A stretch of DNA of 64,000 nucleotides from Micromonospora_J zhanjiangensis (GTDB taxonomy: Bacteria; Actinomycetota; Actinomycetes; Mycobacteriales; Micromonosporaceae). The stretch's first letter is position 1. Every line of letters starts with the position of its first letter. The stretch is from NCBI RefSeq assembly GCF_042650605.1, contig NZ_JBHSBN010000006.1:1-64000 (forward strand). The letters are read 5' to 3'. This document shows, piece by piece, positions 24,378 to 33,089 of this stretch. The translations under genes were made by a program, and so were the position numbers. Under the pieces are notes generated by a model. It was not told the DNA's origin. It did no database searches and saw only the letters and a list, made by a program, of their open reading frames with translations.

Positions 24378-25891
24378 CTCGTCCGTCGTCCTTCGCTCGT
24401 CTGGTCACCCTGCCGGACCAGCTGCCCCACCTGACGGTACGGCGTGTGGCCCGGCCCGTCCCGACCCGCGTCCGTCGATGGACCCCTCGCGGCCGTACCG
24501 TGCGGTCCGTCGATGGCCCAAGCCGAAGACCCTACCCGGACACCGCGCGGTTCGGGTTGACGAAGATCGGATGCGACGGCCGTCACCGTACGCATTCCCA
24601 GCGCGGTCGCGCCGTACTTGTTCACCCAGTAGGAAATCATGCCGGAGCACAACACGACCAATAGACCGACGACGATGGCAAGTGTGATCATGAGTGGTCG
24701 GTTGGTGGCACCGTTCGAAGCGGCCGGTGGTCGCGGCACCCCGACCGGTGGTCGCGGCGCGCCGGCGGCCGGCGGCCGGGGCGCGTTGTAGGAGGGTTGC
24801 GGCACCGCGGCGGCACCCCGGTTGTAGCCGGTCTGGGCCGGCGGGGCGGTGGTGGGCCGGCGCGCCGGGCCCGCCTGCTGGCCGAGCGCCGGCGGCACGG
24901 AGGTCGGCTGCGGCGCCGAGGTCGGGGCCGCCGCCAGAGGCCGGGCGGCCGGCGGGCGGGGCGCGGGTGGCCGGGCGGTCCCGGTCGCCGCCTGGTACGG
25001 GGGACCGCTCCGGGCGCTCACCGGCGAGCCGGGCGAGCCCGACACCGGTTGCCCGGTCTTCCTGGCGTTGGACAGGGCGCTGGCGGTCTGCCGCGCCACC
25101 GACGCCAGCGCCGCCGCGGTCGGGTACCGGGCGGCCGGGTCCTTGGCCATCGACCGCTCGACGATCGAGCGAACCGCGGGCGGGCAGTCGGCGGGCAGCG
25201 GCCGGGGCGTGTCCCGGACGTGCTTCATGGCGATTTCGAGTGGATTGTCACCCTCGAACGGTCGCCGGCCGGACAGGCACTGGTAGGCCACCACGCCCAG
25301 GGCGTACACGTCGGAGAGGGGGGTGGCGACCGCGCCGGACGCCTGCTCCGGCGAGATGTACGAGGCGGTGCCCAGCACCGAACCGGCGGCGGTGAGCTGC
25401 CCGACCATCTCCGACCGGGCAATGCCGAAGTCGGTCAGCACCAGTGTGCCGTTCGGCCGGACCAGCAGGTTGCCGGGCTTCACGTCGCGGTGCACGATGC
25501 CCTTGTCGTGCGCGGCCTGCAGGGCGTCCGCGGCCTGCGCGACCAGCGCCATCGTGCGCGCCGGGGTGAGCCGCCCGACCCGGCTCAGGGTCCGGTCCAG
25601 GGCGTCACCCTCGACGTACTCCATCACCAGGAAGGCGATCTGCTGGTCGCTGCCGTAGTCGTAGACGTCCACCACGCCGGCGTGGTTGATGGTCGCCATG
25701 GTCCGGGCCTCGCCGCGGAACCGTTCGGCGAAGCCCGGTTCGTCGAGCAGCGCGGGCAGCAGCACCTTGACCGCGACGGTCCGGCCGAGCACCTCGTCGG
25801 TGCCGCGCCAGACGTCGCCCATCCCGCCGCCACCGATGCGCTCGTCCAACCGGTACCGGTTGCCGAGCTGCATGCCGGGGCTGAGCATCAC
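24374..25891 (-). CDS. pknA: Serine/threonine protein kinase PknA
   Basis: A 505-residue membrane kinase. Kinase domain residues 10-270: glycine loop DERIGGGGMGDVW, Lys42 (VAVK), Asp136 (HRDVKPGN), DFG in VLTDFGIARSEMVGQLTAAGSVLGTASYIS, and SDVYALGVVAYQCLSGRRPF. A Pro/Ala-rich linker of about 130 residues precedes one membrane helix (LMITLAIVVGLLVVLCSGMISYW) and a short outer tail of about 85 residues with no PASTA. PknA works with PknB in phosphorylating division, shape and wall-synthesis proteins. Stop/start overlaps of 4 bases on both sides couple it to pbpA and pknB. Confidence 0.95.
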   Translation of the reverse strand: MMLSPGMQLGNRYRLDERIGGGGMGDVWRGTDEVLGRTVAVKVLLPALLDEPGFAERFRGEARTMATINHAGVVDVYDYGSDQQIAFLVMEYVEGDALDRTLSRVGRLTPARTMALVAQAADALQAAHDKGIVHRDVKPGNLLVRPNGTLVLTDFGIARSEMVGQLTAAGSVLGTASYISPEQASGAVATPLSDVYALGVVAYQCLSGRRPFEGDNPLEIAMKHVRDTPRPLPADCPPAVRSIVERSMAKDPAARYPTAAALASVARQTASALSNARKTGQPVSGSPGSPVSARSGPPYQAATGTARPPAPRPPAARPLAAAPTSAPQPTSVPPALGQQAGPARRPTTAPPAQTGYNRGAAAVPQPSYNAPRPPAAGAPRPPVGVPRPPAASNGATNRPLMITLAIVVGLLVVLCSGMISYWVNKYGATALGMRTVTAVASDLRQPEPRGVRVGSSAWAIDGPHGTAARGPSTDAGRDGPGHTPYRQVGQLVRQGDQTSEGRRTR

Positions 25892-27390
25892 TTGATCCTC
25901 TTGTCGGCGATCACCGCTCGCATGATCTCCCGCGCGATCCGGGCCGTCTCGGCACTGCCACCCCTGCCCGCGGACTCCAGCGCGACGGCGACCGCCGAGA
26001 TCGGCTGGCCGTCCTTGCTGACGAAACCGATGAACCAGCCGTGGTCGTCGGTGTTCTCACCGTTCTCCGCCGTACCGGTCTTGCCGCCGACGGTGAAGCC
26101 GCTGATCCGGGCCGACCGGCCGGTGCCGTTCTCGACCACGCTGACCATCATGTCCTGCAGGTCGCGGGCCACCTGCGGGCTGACCGGCTGACGCAGCTGC
26201 TTCGGGTCGGCGGCGTAGTAGCTGGTGGTCCGGTCCGGCCCGAGCAACTTGTCGACCAGGTACGGACGCATCTGGCTGCCGTTGTTGACCACCGCCGCGG
26301 CGATCATGGCGCCCTCCAGCGGGGTCATCCGGACGTTCCGCTGCCCGATCGAGGACTGGGCGAGGGTGCCCGCGTCGGGCTGCCCGTTCGGCCCCAGCAT
26401 CGTCCCGGTCTGGCTGGCGCTGACCGGCAGCCCGCCGCCGGTGAGCCGGCCGACCGTGAGGTCCTCCTGTTCGAACCCGAACTGCCGGGCCTTCTCCCTG
26501 ATCTTCTCGGCCCCCAGCTTGACCGCGAGTTGGGCGAACCCGGTGTTGCACGACTCGGTCATCGCGTTGATCATGGTGACCTGGTCCTCAGGGCAGATCG
26601 ACGACGCCGCGTTCGTGATGTCGGCGCCCGCGCCCGGCGGCCGGTAGACGCTGCCGGCCGGAATCTTGCTCTGCTTGGTGTAGCCGTTCTCCAGTGCCGC
26701 CGCCGCGTCGATGACCTTGAAGGTCGATCCGGGCGCCAACAGCTCGTGCGTCGCCCGGTTCAGCAGCGGGCCGTTCTTGTCGGCCATCAACTTCTTGTAC
26801 GCGTCGCTGACCTCGTTGCCGTCGTGGCTGGCCAGCGGGTTGGGGTCGTAGCTGGGCACGGAGACCAACGCCTGGATCGCCCCGGTCCGCGGGTCGATCG
26901 CGACCGCCCCGCCCTTGGCGGCACCGACCCGGTTGTCGACGAGCTGCTTGTACGCGGTCTCCTGCACCGTTCGGGAGATCGTCAGCAGTACGTTGCCGCC
27001 GCTGGTCTTGCTGCCGGTGAACAGGTCCCGGGCCCGGTCGACGAACAACTGGTCGCTGTTGCCGGAGAGGAAGTCGTCCTCGCTCCGCTCGATGCCCGTG
27101 ACGTCGCCGTTGACCGGCTTGTAGCCCACGATGTGCGCGTACGGCGCGCCCTTGGGGTAGACGCGCTGGTACTTCAGCTCGCCGTTGGTGTCCTTGACCG
27201 TGGCCAGGGCGGTGCCGCCGGCCTCGATGTTGCCCCGCTTGCGCTCGTACTCGGCGACCTGGACCCGGCCGTTGTACGGGCTGGTGCGGTACTCGTCCGC
27301 CTTGTACGCCTGAACCCAGTTGAGGTTGGCGAACAGCAGGCCGAACAGGATCATGACGACCACACCGACCTTGCGCAGTGGCGCGTTCAC
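25888..27390 (-). CDS. pbpA: Class B penicillin-binding protein PbpA (transpeptidase)
   Basis: A 500-residue monofunctional transpeptidase. An N-terminal membrane anchor (VGVVVMILFGLLFANLNWV) is followed by a pedestal domain and the penicillin-binding domain with Ser222-x-x-Lys225 (APGSTFKV), Ser280-x-Asn282 (TESCNTG) and Lys437-Thr-Gly (VGGKTGTAE). This is the standard active-site set. PbpA cross-links peptidoglycan with RodA during elongation or septation. Gene order rodA-pbpA-pknA-pknB is conserved across actinobacteria. It overlaps both neighbours by 4 bases. No regulatory element was seen inside the operon. Confidence 0.96.
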   Translation of the reverse strand: MNAPLRKVGVVVMILFGLLFANLNWVQAYKADEYRTSPYNGRVQVAEYERKRGNIEAGGTALATVKDTNGELKYQRVYPKGAPYAHIVGYKPVNGDVTGIERSEDDFLSGNSDQLFVDRARDLFTGSKTSGGNVLLTISRTVQETAYKQLVDNRVGAAKGGAVAIDPRTGAIQALVSVPSYDPNPLASHDGNEVSDAYKKLMADKNGPLLNRATHELLAPGSTFKVIDAAAALENGYTKQSKIPAGSVYRPPGAGADITNAASSICPEDQVTMINAMTESCNTGFAQLAVKLGAEKIREKARQFGFEQEDLTVGRLTGGGLPVSASQTGTMLGPNGQPDAGTLAQSSIGQRNVRMTPLEGAMIAAAVVNNGSQMRPYLVDKLLGPDRTTSYYAADPKQLRQPVSPQVARDLQDMMVSVVENGTGRSARISGFTVGGKTGTAENGENTDDHGWFIGFVSKDGQPISAVAVALESAGRGGSAETARIAREIMRAVIADKRIK

Positions 27391-28877
27391 GGGCGGATCA
27401 CCTCCGTCTGTGCGCCGTGCAACTTGGCGGGTGCGGGCGAGCCGCCCGCGGTGCGGGCCAACGGCGTGGTGGTCACCGGCTTACGGGCGGCGTGGGAGAT
27501 CCGCAGCAGCATCGCGACCAGCAGCCAGTTGGCCATCAGCGACGAGCCGCCGGAGGAGAGGAACGGGGTGGTCTGGCCGGTCAACGGGATCAGCTTGCTG
27601 ATCCCGCCGACGATGACGAAGACCTGCAGCCCCAGGGTGAAGGCCAGGCCGCCGGCGAGCAGCTTGCCGAACGAGTCGCGGACCGCCAGGGCGGTTCGCA
27701 GACCGCGCTCGACGATCAGCAGGTAGACCACGAGCAGCGCGGTGAGCCCGAACAGCCCGATCTCCTCGCCGATGCCGGCGAAGATGAAGTCGTTCCGCAC
27801 CTCGGGGATCTTGCCCGGCTGGCCGCCGCCCGGACCGGCCCCGAACAGGCCGCCGGTGCCCAGCGCGAACAGGCTCTGAACGAGCTGGTAGCCCTTGTTG
27901 GTCGGATCGGCGAACGGATCCAGCCAGATCTCGGCCCGGAGGTAGAAGTTGGCGAACGGGCCGCCCACCGTCCCGCCGAGGAAATAGGCCAGGAAGGCGC
28001 CGCCCACGAAGAGCAGCAGGCCGATGATCAACCAACTGGCCCGTTCCGTCGCGATGTAGACGGTGACCACGAACATGCCGAAGTAGAGCAGCGAGGTGCC
28101 GAGGTCCTTCTCGAAGACCAGGACCAGCACACTCAGCAGCCAGACGCCGACCACCGGGCCGAGGTCCCGACCGCGCGGGAAGTCGATGCCGAGGAACCGC
28201 CGGCTGGCCAGCGACAGCACCTCGCGCTTGCGGACCAGGTAGTAGGCGAAGAAGACCAGCAGTGCCAACTTGGCGAACTCGCCGGGCTGGATGCTGAACG
28301 AGCCGATGATGATCCACAGCTTGGCGCCGTAGATCTCGGAGTACCGGGCCGGCAGGACCGCCGGGATCATCACCAGGACGATACCGGCCAGACCCAGCGT
28401 GTACGCGTACCGGGAGACCGCCCGGTGATCCCGGATGAGCAGCAGCAACCCGGCCGCGAGCAGCACCGCGAGCAGGGTCCAGAGCAGCTGGTGGCCGCCG
28501 AACCCGCCGAACAGCGGGTACTTGATCCGGTCCGCCGCCTCGGCGTTGTCCAGGTCGATCCGGCGCAGGAAACCGATGCCGATGCCGTTGAGCAGCGCGA
28601 CCGCGGGCAACAGGGCCGGATCGGCGTACGGGGCGGTGAACCGGATCACCAGGTGCAGACCGAGGAAGACGGCCGCCAGCGCCGCGTTCGGCACCCAGAA
28701 GCCGATCCGTACGGTGCCCAGCACGTTGGCCTCGATGGTCGCGCTGTACGCCACCGCGAGGCCCATGGCGAAGAGCAGCAGGGCCAGTTCGGCGTTACGC
28801 CGCGACCGCCATTCCCGGGTACGCGGCATCTCGCCCGTCGTCGCGGGCGTGGATGTCGGTCCGACCGGGGCGCTCAT
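27387..28877 (-). CDS. rodA: RodA/FtsW-family peptidoglycan glycosyltransferase
   Basis: A 496-residue SEDS protein with about ten to twelve helices. The start is the ATG eight bases after GAGGAA; a longer frame to 29093 lacks a ribosome site and would overlap pstP. SEDS features: the early ELALLLFAMGLAVAYSA helix, the FGGHQLLWT-type extracellular region, the KLALLVFFAYYLV helix, the FEKDLGTSLLYFGMF block with the catalytic Asp/Lys, and SKLIPLTGQTTPFLSSGGSSLMANW near the end. It polymerises lipid II with PbpA as partner. There is a 31-base gap to pstP, the largest within the operon. Confidence 0.95.
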   Translation of the reverse strand: MSAPVGPTSTPATTGEMPRTREWRSRRNAELALLLFAMGLAVAYSATIEANVLGTVRIGFWVPNAALAAVFLGLHLVIRFTAPYADPALLPAVALLNGIGIGFLRRIDLDNAEAADRIKYPLFGGFGGHQLLWTLLAVLLAAGLLLLIRDHRAVSRYAYTLGLAGIVLVMIPAVLPARYSEIYGAKLWIIIGSFSIQPGEFAKLALLVFFAYYLVRKREVLSLASRRFLGIDFPRGRDLGPVVGVWLLSVLVLVFEKDLGTSLLYFGMFVVTVYIATERASWLIIGLLLFVGGAFLAYFLGGTVGGPFANFYLRAEIWLDPFADPTNKGYQLVQSLFALGTGGLFGAGPGGGQPGKIPEVRNDFIFAGIGEEIGLFGLTALLVVYLLIVERGLRTALAVRDSFGKLLAGGLAFTLGLQVFVIVGGISKLIPLTGQTTPFLSSGGSSLMANWLLVAMLLRISHAARKPVTTTPLARTAGGSPAPAKLHGAQTEVIRP

Positions 28878-28908
28878 CACTGGTTCCTCGGATCGATCGA
28901 GCCGACAC

Positions 28909-30330
28909 TCACTCCGAAACCCGGCATCCGCCCGGGTCGGTCGCCGGCGGGACCGTGTCGGAGGACTGGGCGTCGGGAGTGGTCGTCGGCGGGAACGGGC
29001 TGCCGACCCCGCCCGGCGTCGGGCTGCCGGCCGGGCCGGGCGTGCCGTTCGCCGGCACCGTCGGCGTACCGACCGGCTGTCCCGCGGCAGCACTCGGCGG
29101 ACAGGTCGGCTTGAGGTTCGGGTTCGAACCGTTATCGTTGATCAACTCGGCGAGCGCCCGTTGGGCGTCCGGCTCGCTCTTGGCCTGGATGCCCTGCTTG
29201 ACCTGCTCCTGGGCGGCCGTGGTGAGGTCGTCCAGCTTGGTGCCGCTGGTCTGGTGCACGTTGGACAGGTCGATGCCGGCGATCTGTCCCGGTACGCCCT
29301 GGAAGACAGCGACCTGCCCGTCCTCCGTGGCACCGACGTAGTACTGCCGCTGGGTGTAGCTCCAGCCGCCGTAGAGACCGGCGCCGAGCAGACCGACCAG
29401 GACGACCAGCAGCGCGGCGGTGCGCACCGGGTGCCGACGGGGACGGTCGTTCTCGTCCTCCCGGCTCCCGTTCGACGGTGGCTCGGGACTGGCCGGCCGG
29501 GGTGGGTGGAGCGCGGAGGCCCGCGCGGCGGGGGTCGAGTCGTCGGCCGAGGTCGCCATCCCGCGATCCCGGGCCGCCGCGCCGCCGACGATCGGCGCCG
29601 CCTCCAGGATGTCCTGGTCGGTGGCGTCCGCGACCACCACGGTGATGTTGTCGGGACCGCCACCGCGCAACGCGAGCTGCACCAGCCGCTCGACGCACTG
29701 CTGCGGATCGGCGAACTCCCGCAGCGCGTCGCCGATGGTCTCGGCGCTCACCACGCCGGAGAGGCCGTCGCTGCAGATCAGGTAGCGGTCGCCGGGAAGC
29801 ACCTGGCGGACCGAGTACTCCGGGTCGATGTCCCGGCCGTCGAGGGCCCGGGTGAGCAGCGACCGCTGCGGGTGGCTGCTCGCCTCCTCCAGACTGATCC
29901 GGCCCTCGTCGACCAGCATCTGGACGTACGTGTCGTCTTTGGTTATCTGGGTGAACTCACCGTCGCGCAGCAGGTAGGCGCGGGAGTCGCCGATGTGCAC
30001 CATGCCGATCTTGCTGCCCGAGAAGAGGGTGGCGGTCAGCGTGGTGCCCATGCCTTCGAGCTGCGGGTTCGCGTCGACGGTGTCCCGCAGCTGTTGGTTG
30101 GCGGTGTCGACGGCCGACCGTAACGCGTCGACCAGGGCGTCACCGGGGACGTCCTCGTCGAGCGGGGCCATCGCACCGATGACGATGTTGCTGGCGACGT
30201 CACCGGCGGCCATGCCGCCCATGCCGTCGGCGACGGCGAGTAGCCGCGGCCCGGCGTAGACGGAGTCTTGGTTTCCGTCTCGGATCAGACCGCGGTCGCT
30301 GTGGGCCGCATAGCGCAGGGTCAGAGTCAT
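28909..30330 (-). CDS. pstP: PP2C-type protein phosphatase PstP
   Basis: A 473-residue membrane phosphatase. The cytosolic PP2C domain (residues 1-235) has the metal-binding motifs DRGLIRDGNQDS, VADGMGGMAAGD, MVHIGDSRAYLL, ICSDGLSGVV and GGPDNITVVV, so all conserved Asp residues are present. A charged linker, one membrane helix (TAALLVVLVGLLGAGLYGGW) and an extracellular domain of about 150 residues with a Pro/Thr/Gly tail follow. PstP removes phosphates placed by PknA and PknB and so resets growth signalling. It overlaps fhaB by 4 bases. Confidence 0.96.
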   Translation of the reverse strand: MTLTLRYAAHSDRGLIRDGNQDSVYAGPRLLAVADGMGGMAAGDVASNIVIGAMAPLDEDVPGDALVDALRSAVDTANQQLRDTVDANPQLEGMGTTLTATLFSGSKIGMVHIGDSRAYLLRDGEFTQITKDDTYVQMLVDEGRISLEEASSHPQRSLLTRALDGRDIDPEYSVRQVLPGDRYLICSDGLSGVVSAETIGDALREFADPQQCVERLVQLALRGGGPDNITVVVADATDQDILEAAPIVGGAAARDRGMATSADDSTPAARASALHPPRPASPEPPSNGSREDENDRPRRHPVRTAALLVVLVGLLGAGLYGGWSYTQRQYYVGATEDGQVAVFQGVPGQIAGIDLSNVHQTSGTKLDDLTTAAQEQVKQGIQAKSEPDAQRALAELINDNGSNPNLKPTCPPSAAAGQPVGTPTVPANGTPGPAGSPTPGGVGSPFPPTTTPDAQSSDTVPPATDPGGCRVSE

Positions 30331-30809
30331 GGCCGTAATTCGAGAGAAGTGCGGCCGATCCGGATCGGCACGCCGAGGGGGACGGGGGTTGGTCCGGTGA
30401 CCTTAGCGCGATCGAGGTACGTGCCGTTAGTCGAGCCCAGATCCTCCACGAACCACTGCCCCGAGCGGGGCACCAACCTGGCATGTCGCGCCGAGGCGTA
30501 GTCGTCCGTGATGACCAGGGTGGAGTCCTCCGCCCGGCCGATCGTGATCTGTGCCTCGCCGAGCGTGATCCGGGTCCCGGCCAGCTGCCCGGCGGTGACG
30601 ACGAGTTGGTGCGCCGCCCGCCCCTTCTTCACCTTGGCCGGCCGCGACGGTCCGGCCGTCAGGCCGACGCCCCGGGGCGCGGCGACCAGCTTGCTGGACT
30701 TGGCGCCGGCGAACAGGTCCCGGCGGATCACCCCGACGACGGTGAACACGAAGATCCACAGCAGGATGATGAACCCGAACCGGGCGACAGTGATGACGAA
30801 AGCGGGCAA
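30327..30809 (-). CDS. fhaB: FHA-domain protein FhaB (FipA)
   Basis: A 160-residue protein with an N-terminal membrane helix (VARFGFIILLWIFVFTVVGVI) and a C-terminal FHA domain: ITIGRAEDSTLVI, DDYASARHARL and VEDLGSTNGTYLDRAKV. The Arg, Ser, His and Asn residues that contact phosphothreonine are present. It should bind phosphorylated partners of PknA/PknB, such as FtsZ/FtsQ-linked proteins in mycobacteria. The only available start is TTG, behind a weak GGACGG, which suggests low translation on its own or coupling to fhaA, whose stop lies 5 bases upstream. Confidence 0.94.
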   Translation of the reverse strand: MPAFVITVARFGFIILLWIFVFTVVGVIRRDLFAGAKSSKLVAAPRGVGLTAGPSRPAKVKKGRAAHQLVVTAGQLAGTRITLGEAQITIGRAEDSTLVITDDYASARHARLVPRSGQWFVEDLGSTNGTYLDRAKVTGPTPVPLGVPIRIGRTSLELRP

Positions 30810-30814
30810 GGTCC

Positions 30815-31570
30815 TTAGCCGTCCACTCGGAACGTGAGGGTGGTCGTCCCGAGCTGGATCATGTCACCGGGGTTGAGCGCGACGGCCGAGACCCGCTGGC
30901 CGTTGACCATGGTCCCGTTCGTCGAACCCAGATCGGTGAGCACCACCTGGGCACCGTCGAAGTCGAGCCGCGCGTGCCGGCGGGAGATGCCGACGTCCGG
31001 CAGCCGCAGGGTGGCCTGGTCACCGCGGCCGATCACGGTGGACCCCATCTGCAGGGGATAGGTCCGACCGTCCCCGGAGACCAGTCGCACGTTGCGGCCG
31101 CCGGGAGGTCCCTGCGGCGGGCCGTAACCACCACCCTGGTCGTACGCGGGGTACTGCGGCGGCGCGTCGTACTGCTGTTGGACCGGCGCCACGTCACCAC
31201 CCGTGTAGACCTCGGCGGTGACCCGGAACATGCCGGTGTCCAGGCCGTCACCCCGCTCGATCTCCACGATCACGTCGCCGTAGACCGTCCACGCCTGCTC
31301 GCCGATGAACTCGGCCTGCGACTGGGCCAACTCCTGGGCCAACGCGGCAGCGTACGGCGCGAGCCGGCTGTGGTCGTACGGCGAGAGATCGATCACGTAA
31401 CGGTTGGGCACCAGGGTGCGCCCACCGGCGAGGATCGCCTTGTGCGCCTCGGCCTCCCGCTGCATGGCGTTGAGGATCTCGACGGGGTGCACTACCCCCT
31501 TGAACACCTTGGCGAAGGCCCCTTCGACCAGGCCTTCCAGTCTCTTCTCAAAGCGTTGCAGCACGCTCAC
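30815..31570 (-). CDS. fhaA: FHA-domain protein FhaA with DUF3662 domain
   Basis: A 251-residue cytosolic adaptor. The GTG start is chosen because GAGGAGGAG lies five bases upstream. The N-terminal DUF3662 domain (SVLQRFEKRLEGLVEGAFAK to about residue 130) is followed by a Gln/Pro/Tyr/Gly linker and the C-terminal FHA domain (GSTVIGRGDQATLRL, ISRRHARL, LTDLGSTNGTMVNGQ). In mycobacteria FhaA binds the phosphorylated pseudokinase MurJ (MviN) and so regulates lipid II export. It is the first gene of the operon, so the operon promoter should lie between 31571 and the tRNA-Leu gene. TAGCAC near 31680 is only a weak candidate. Confidence 0.95.
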   Translation of the reverse strand: MSVLQRFEKRLEGLVEGAFAKVFKGVVHPVEILNAMQREAEAHKAILAGGRTLVPNRYVIDLSPYDHSRLAPYAAALAQELAQSQAEFIGEQAWTVYGDVIVEIERGDGLDTGMFRVTAEVYTGGDVAPVQQQYDAPPQYPAYDQGGGYGPPQGPPGGRNVRLVSGDGRTYPLQMGSTVIGRGDQATLRLPDVGISRRHARLDFDGAQVVLTDLGSTNGTMVNGQRVSAVALNPGDMIQLGTTTLTFRVDG

Positions 31571-31769
31571 CGGCTCCTCCTCGGGTCCCGAGGACATGAT
31601 GGTATCCGGCCTCCGCTCGTACGGCTCGTACGCCGCTCGGCCGCCTGCTCGCCGGCCTGTCCTGGTGGCCGACACTTCTCGTGCTACTCTTCCATCCGCC
31701 GCGAGCGGTAACGCTCTCGGCGCACGTGGGACCAGCGTATTATGTCCCGGCCCCCGGTGTTCAGCCGGG

Positions 31770-31798
31770 ATCGGGGCGGATCTACACTAGTTCGGAAC
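31770..31798 (+). promoter_or_regulatory. Candidate tRNA-Leu promoter
   Basis: The -35-like TTCAGC (31770-31775) and -10 TACACT (31793-31798) are 17 bases apart. The -10 box ends 9 bases before the tRNA 5' end. Confidence 0.45.
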
Positions 31799-31807
31799 GT
31801 GTGCCAC

Positions 31808-31890
31808 GGGGAAGTGGCGGAATGGCAGACGCGCACGGTTCAGGTCCGTGTGCCCGAAAGGGCGTGGGGGTTCAACTCCCCCCTTCCCCA
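31808..31890 (+). tRNA. tRNA-Leu (anticodon CAG)
   Basis: An 83-nt type II tRNA: acceptor GGGGAAG pairs with CTTCCCC, the D-arm sequence is TGGCGGAATGGCAGAC, the anticodon stem CACGG/CCGTG encloses TTCAGGT (anticodon CAG, reading CUG), a long variable arm (GCCCGAAAGGGC) is present, and the T-arm contains GGTTCAACTCC. The discriminator is A and CCA is not encoded. Confidence 0.95.
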
Positions 31891-31895
31891 CCGGT

Positions 31896-31929
31896 CGAGA
31901 AGGGCTCCGCAGCCGCGGGGCCCTTCTCG
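31896..31929 (+). terminator. Terminator of tRNA-Leu
   Basis: CGAGAAGGGC pairs with GCCCTTCTCG around a 14-base loop and is followed by CGTTTT, a short T-run. It begins 5 bases after the tRNA. Confidence 0.75.
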
Positions 31930-32015
31930 CGTTTTCGGAGCAGGCCGGAAGCACGGAGAGCGATCGGCACCGGGTTATGCTCCGATGGTTTCTGTCCCCC
32001 ACCCAGGAGTGACGT

Positions 32016-33089
32016 GTGACTGTCGCGTTGGTGACCGGATCAGGCGGTCTGATCGGCTCGGAGGCGGCCCGGCACTTCGCCGGACTCGGCCTCGACGTCG
32101 TCGGGATCGACAACGACATGCGCCGCTACTTCTTCGGCGAGGACGGCTCGACCGCCTGGAGCCTGCAGCGGCTCGGCGCCGAACTGGGCGGCGCGTACAC
32201 GCACTTCGAGGTGGACGTCCGGGACCGGGACGGCCTGGCGCAGGTGTTCAAGAAGTACGGCTCGGACATCGCCGTGATCATCCACAGCGCGGCCCAACCC
32301 AGCCACGACTGGGCGGCCAAGGAGCCCTACACCGACTTCGACGTCAACGCGGGCGGCACGCTCAACATGCTGGAAAACGCCCGGCAACACGCCATCGAGG
32401 CACCGTTCATCCACTGTTCGACCAACAAGGTGTACGGCGACCGGCCGAACAGCCTCCCGCTGATCGAGCTGGACACCCGGTACGAACTGCCCGAGGACCA
32501 CCCGTACCACCAGGGCGTGACCGAGGACATGTCGATCGACGCCAGCCTGCACTCGATCTTCGGCGCCTCGAAGGTGGCCGCCGACGTGATGGTGCAGGAG
32601 TACGGCCGTTACTTCGGCATGCGGACGGTCTGCTTCCGGGGCGGCACGCTCACCGGCCCGGCCCACTCGGCCGCCGAACTGCACGGCTTCCTCGCGTACC
32701 TGATGCGCTGCGTGATGGAGGGGCGCACCTACAACCTCTTCGGTTACAAGGGCAAGATGGTCCGCGACGCGATCCACTCGCACGACGTGCTGACCGCGTT
32801 CGAGGCGTTCTTCCGCGCGCCCCGGGTCGGCGAGGTCTACAACCTGGGCGGGGGCCGGTTCTCCAACACCTCGCACCTGGAGGCGTTCGCCGTCGCCGAG
32901 GAGATCACCGGCCGCCAGGCCGAGATCAACTACGTCGAGCAGAACCGGACCGGCGACCACCAGTGGTGGATCAGCAGCATGGCCCGGTTCGAGGCGCACT
33001 ACCCGGACTGGAAGATGACCTACGACGTGCCGATGATCCTCCGGGAGATCTACGAGGCCAACGCCGACAAGTGGATGCGCCGGGGATGA
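32016..33089 (+). CDS. NAD-dependent epimerase/dehydratase (SDR, CDP-paratose/tyvelose epimerase-like)
   Basis: A 357-residue extended SDR starting at a GTG after CAGGAGTGAC. The NAD motif is GSGGLIGS at residues about 8-15. The GIDNDMRRYFFG strand after the second fold is characteristic of CDP-tyvelose/paratose 2-epimerases. The Ser of IHCSTNKVYGD and the Lys of the YxxxK pair are visible, but the segment reads IFGASK, so the usual catalytic Tyr appears as Phe. It may be a subfamily with another base or a non-epimerase role. The stop overlaps the start of the following glycosyltransferase (ATGA), so the two act together, probably in a cell-surface sugar pathway. Confidence 0.82.
   Translation: MTVALVTGSGGLIGSEAARHFAGLGLDVVGIDNDMRRYFFGEDGSTAWSLQRLGAELGGAYTHFEVDVRDRDGLAQVFKKYGSDIAVIIHSAAQPSHDWAAKEPYTDFDVNAGGTLNMLENARQHAIEAPFIHCSTNKVYGDRPNSLPLIELDTRYELPEDHPYHQGVTEDMSIDASLHSIFGASKVAADVMVQEYGRYFGMRTVCFRGGTLTGPAHSAAELHGFLAYLMRCVMEGRTYNLFGYKGKMVRDAIHSHDVLTAFEAFFRAPRVGEVYNLGGGRFSNTSHLEAFAVAEEITGRQAEINYVEQNRTGDHQWWISSMARFEAHYPDWKMTYDVPMILREIYEANADKWMRRG

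Noticed and set aside
28878..29093. N-terminal extension of RodA
   Set aside because: The longer frame overlaps the pstP coding region and is Arg/Pro-rich; the ATG at 28877 has a ribosome site and the normal SEDS N-terminus.
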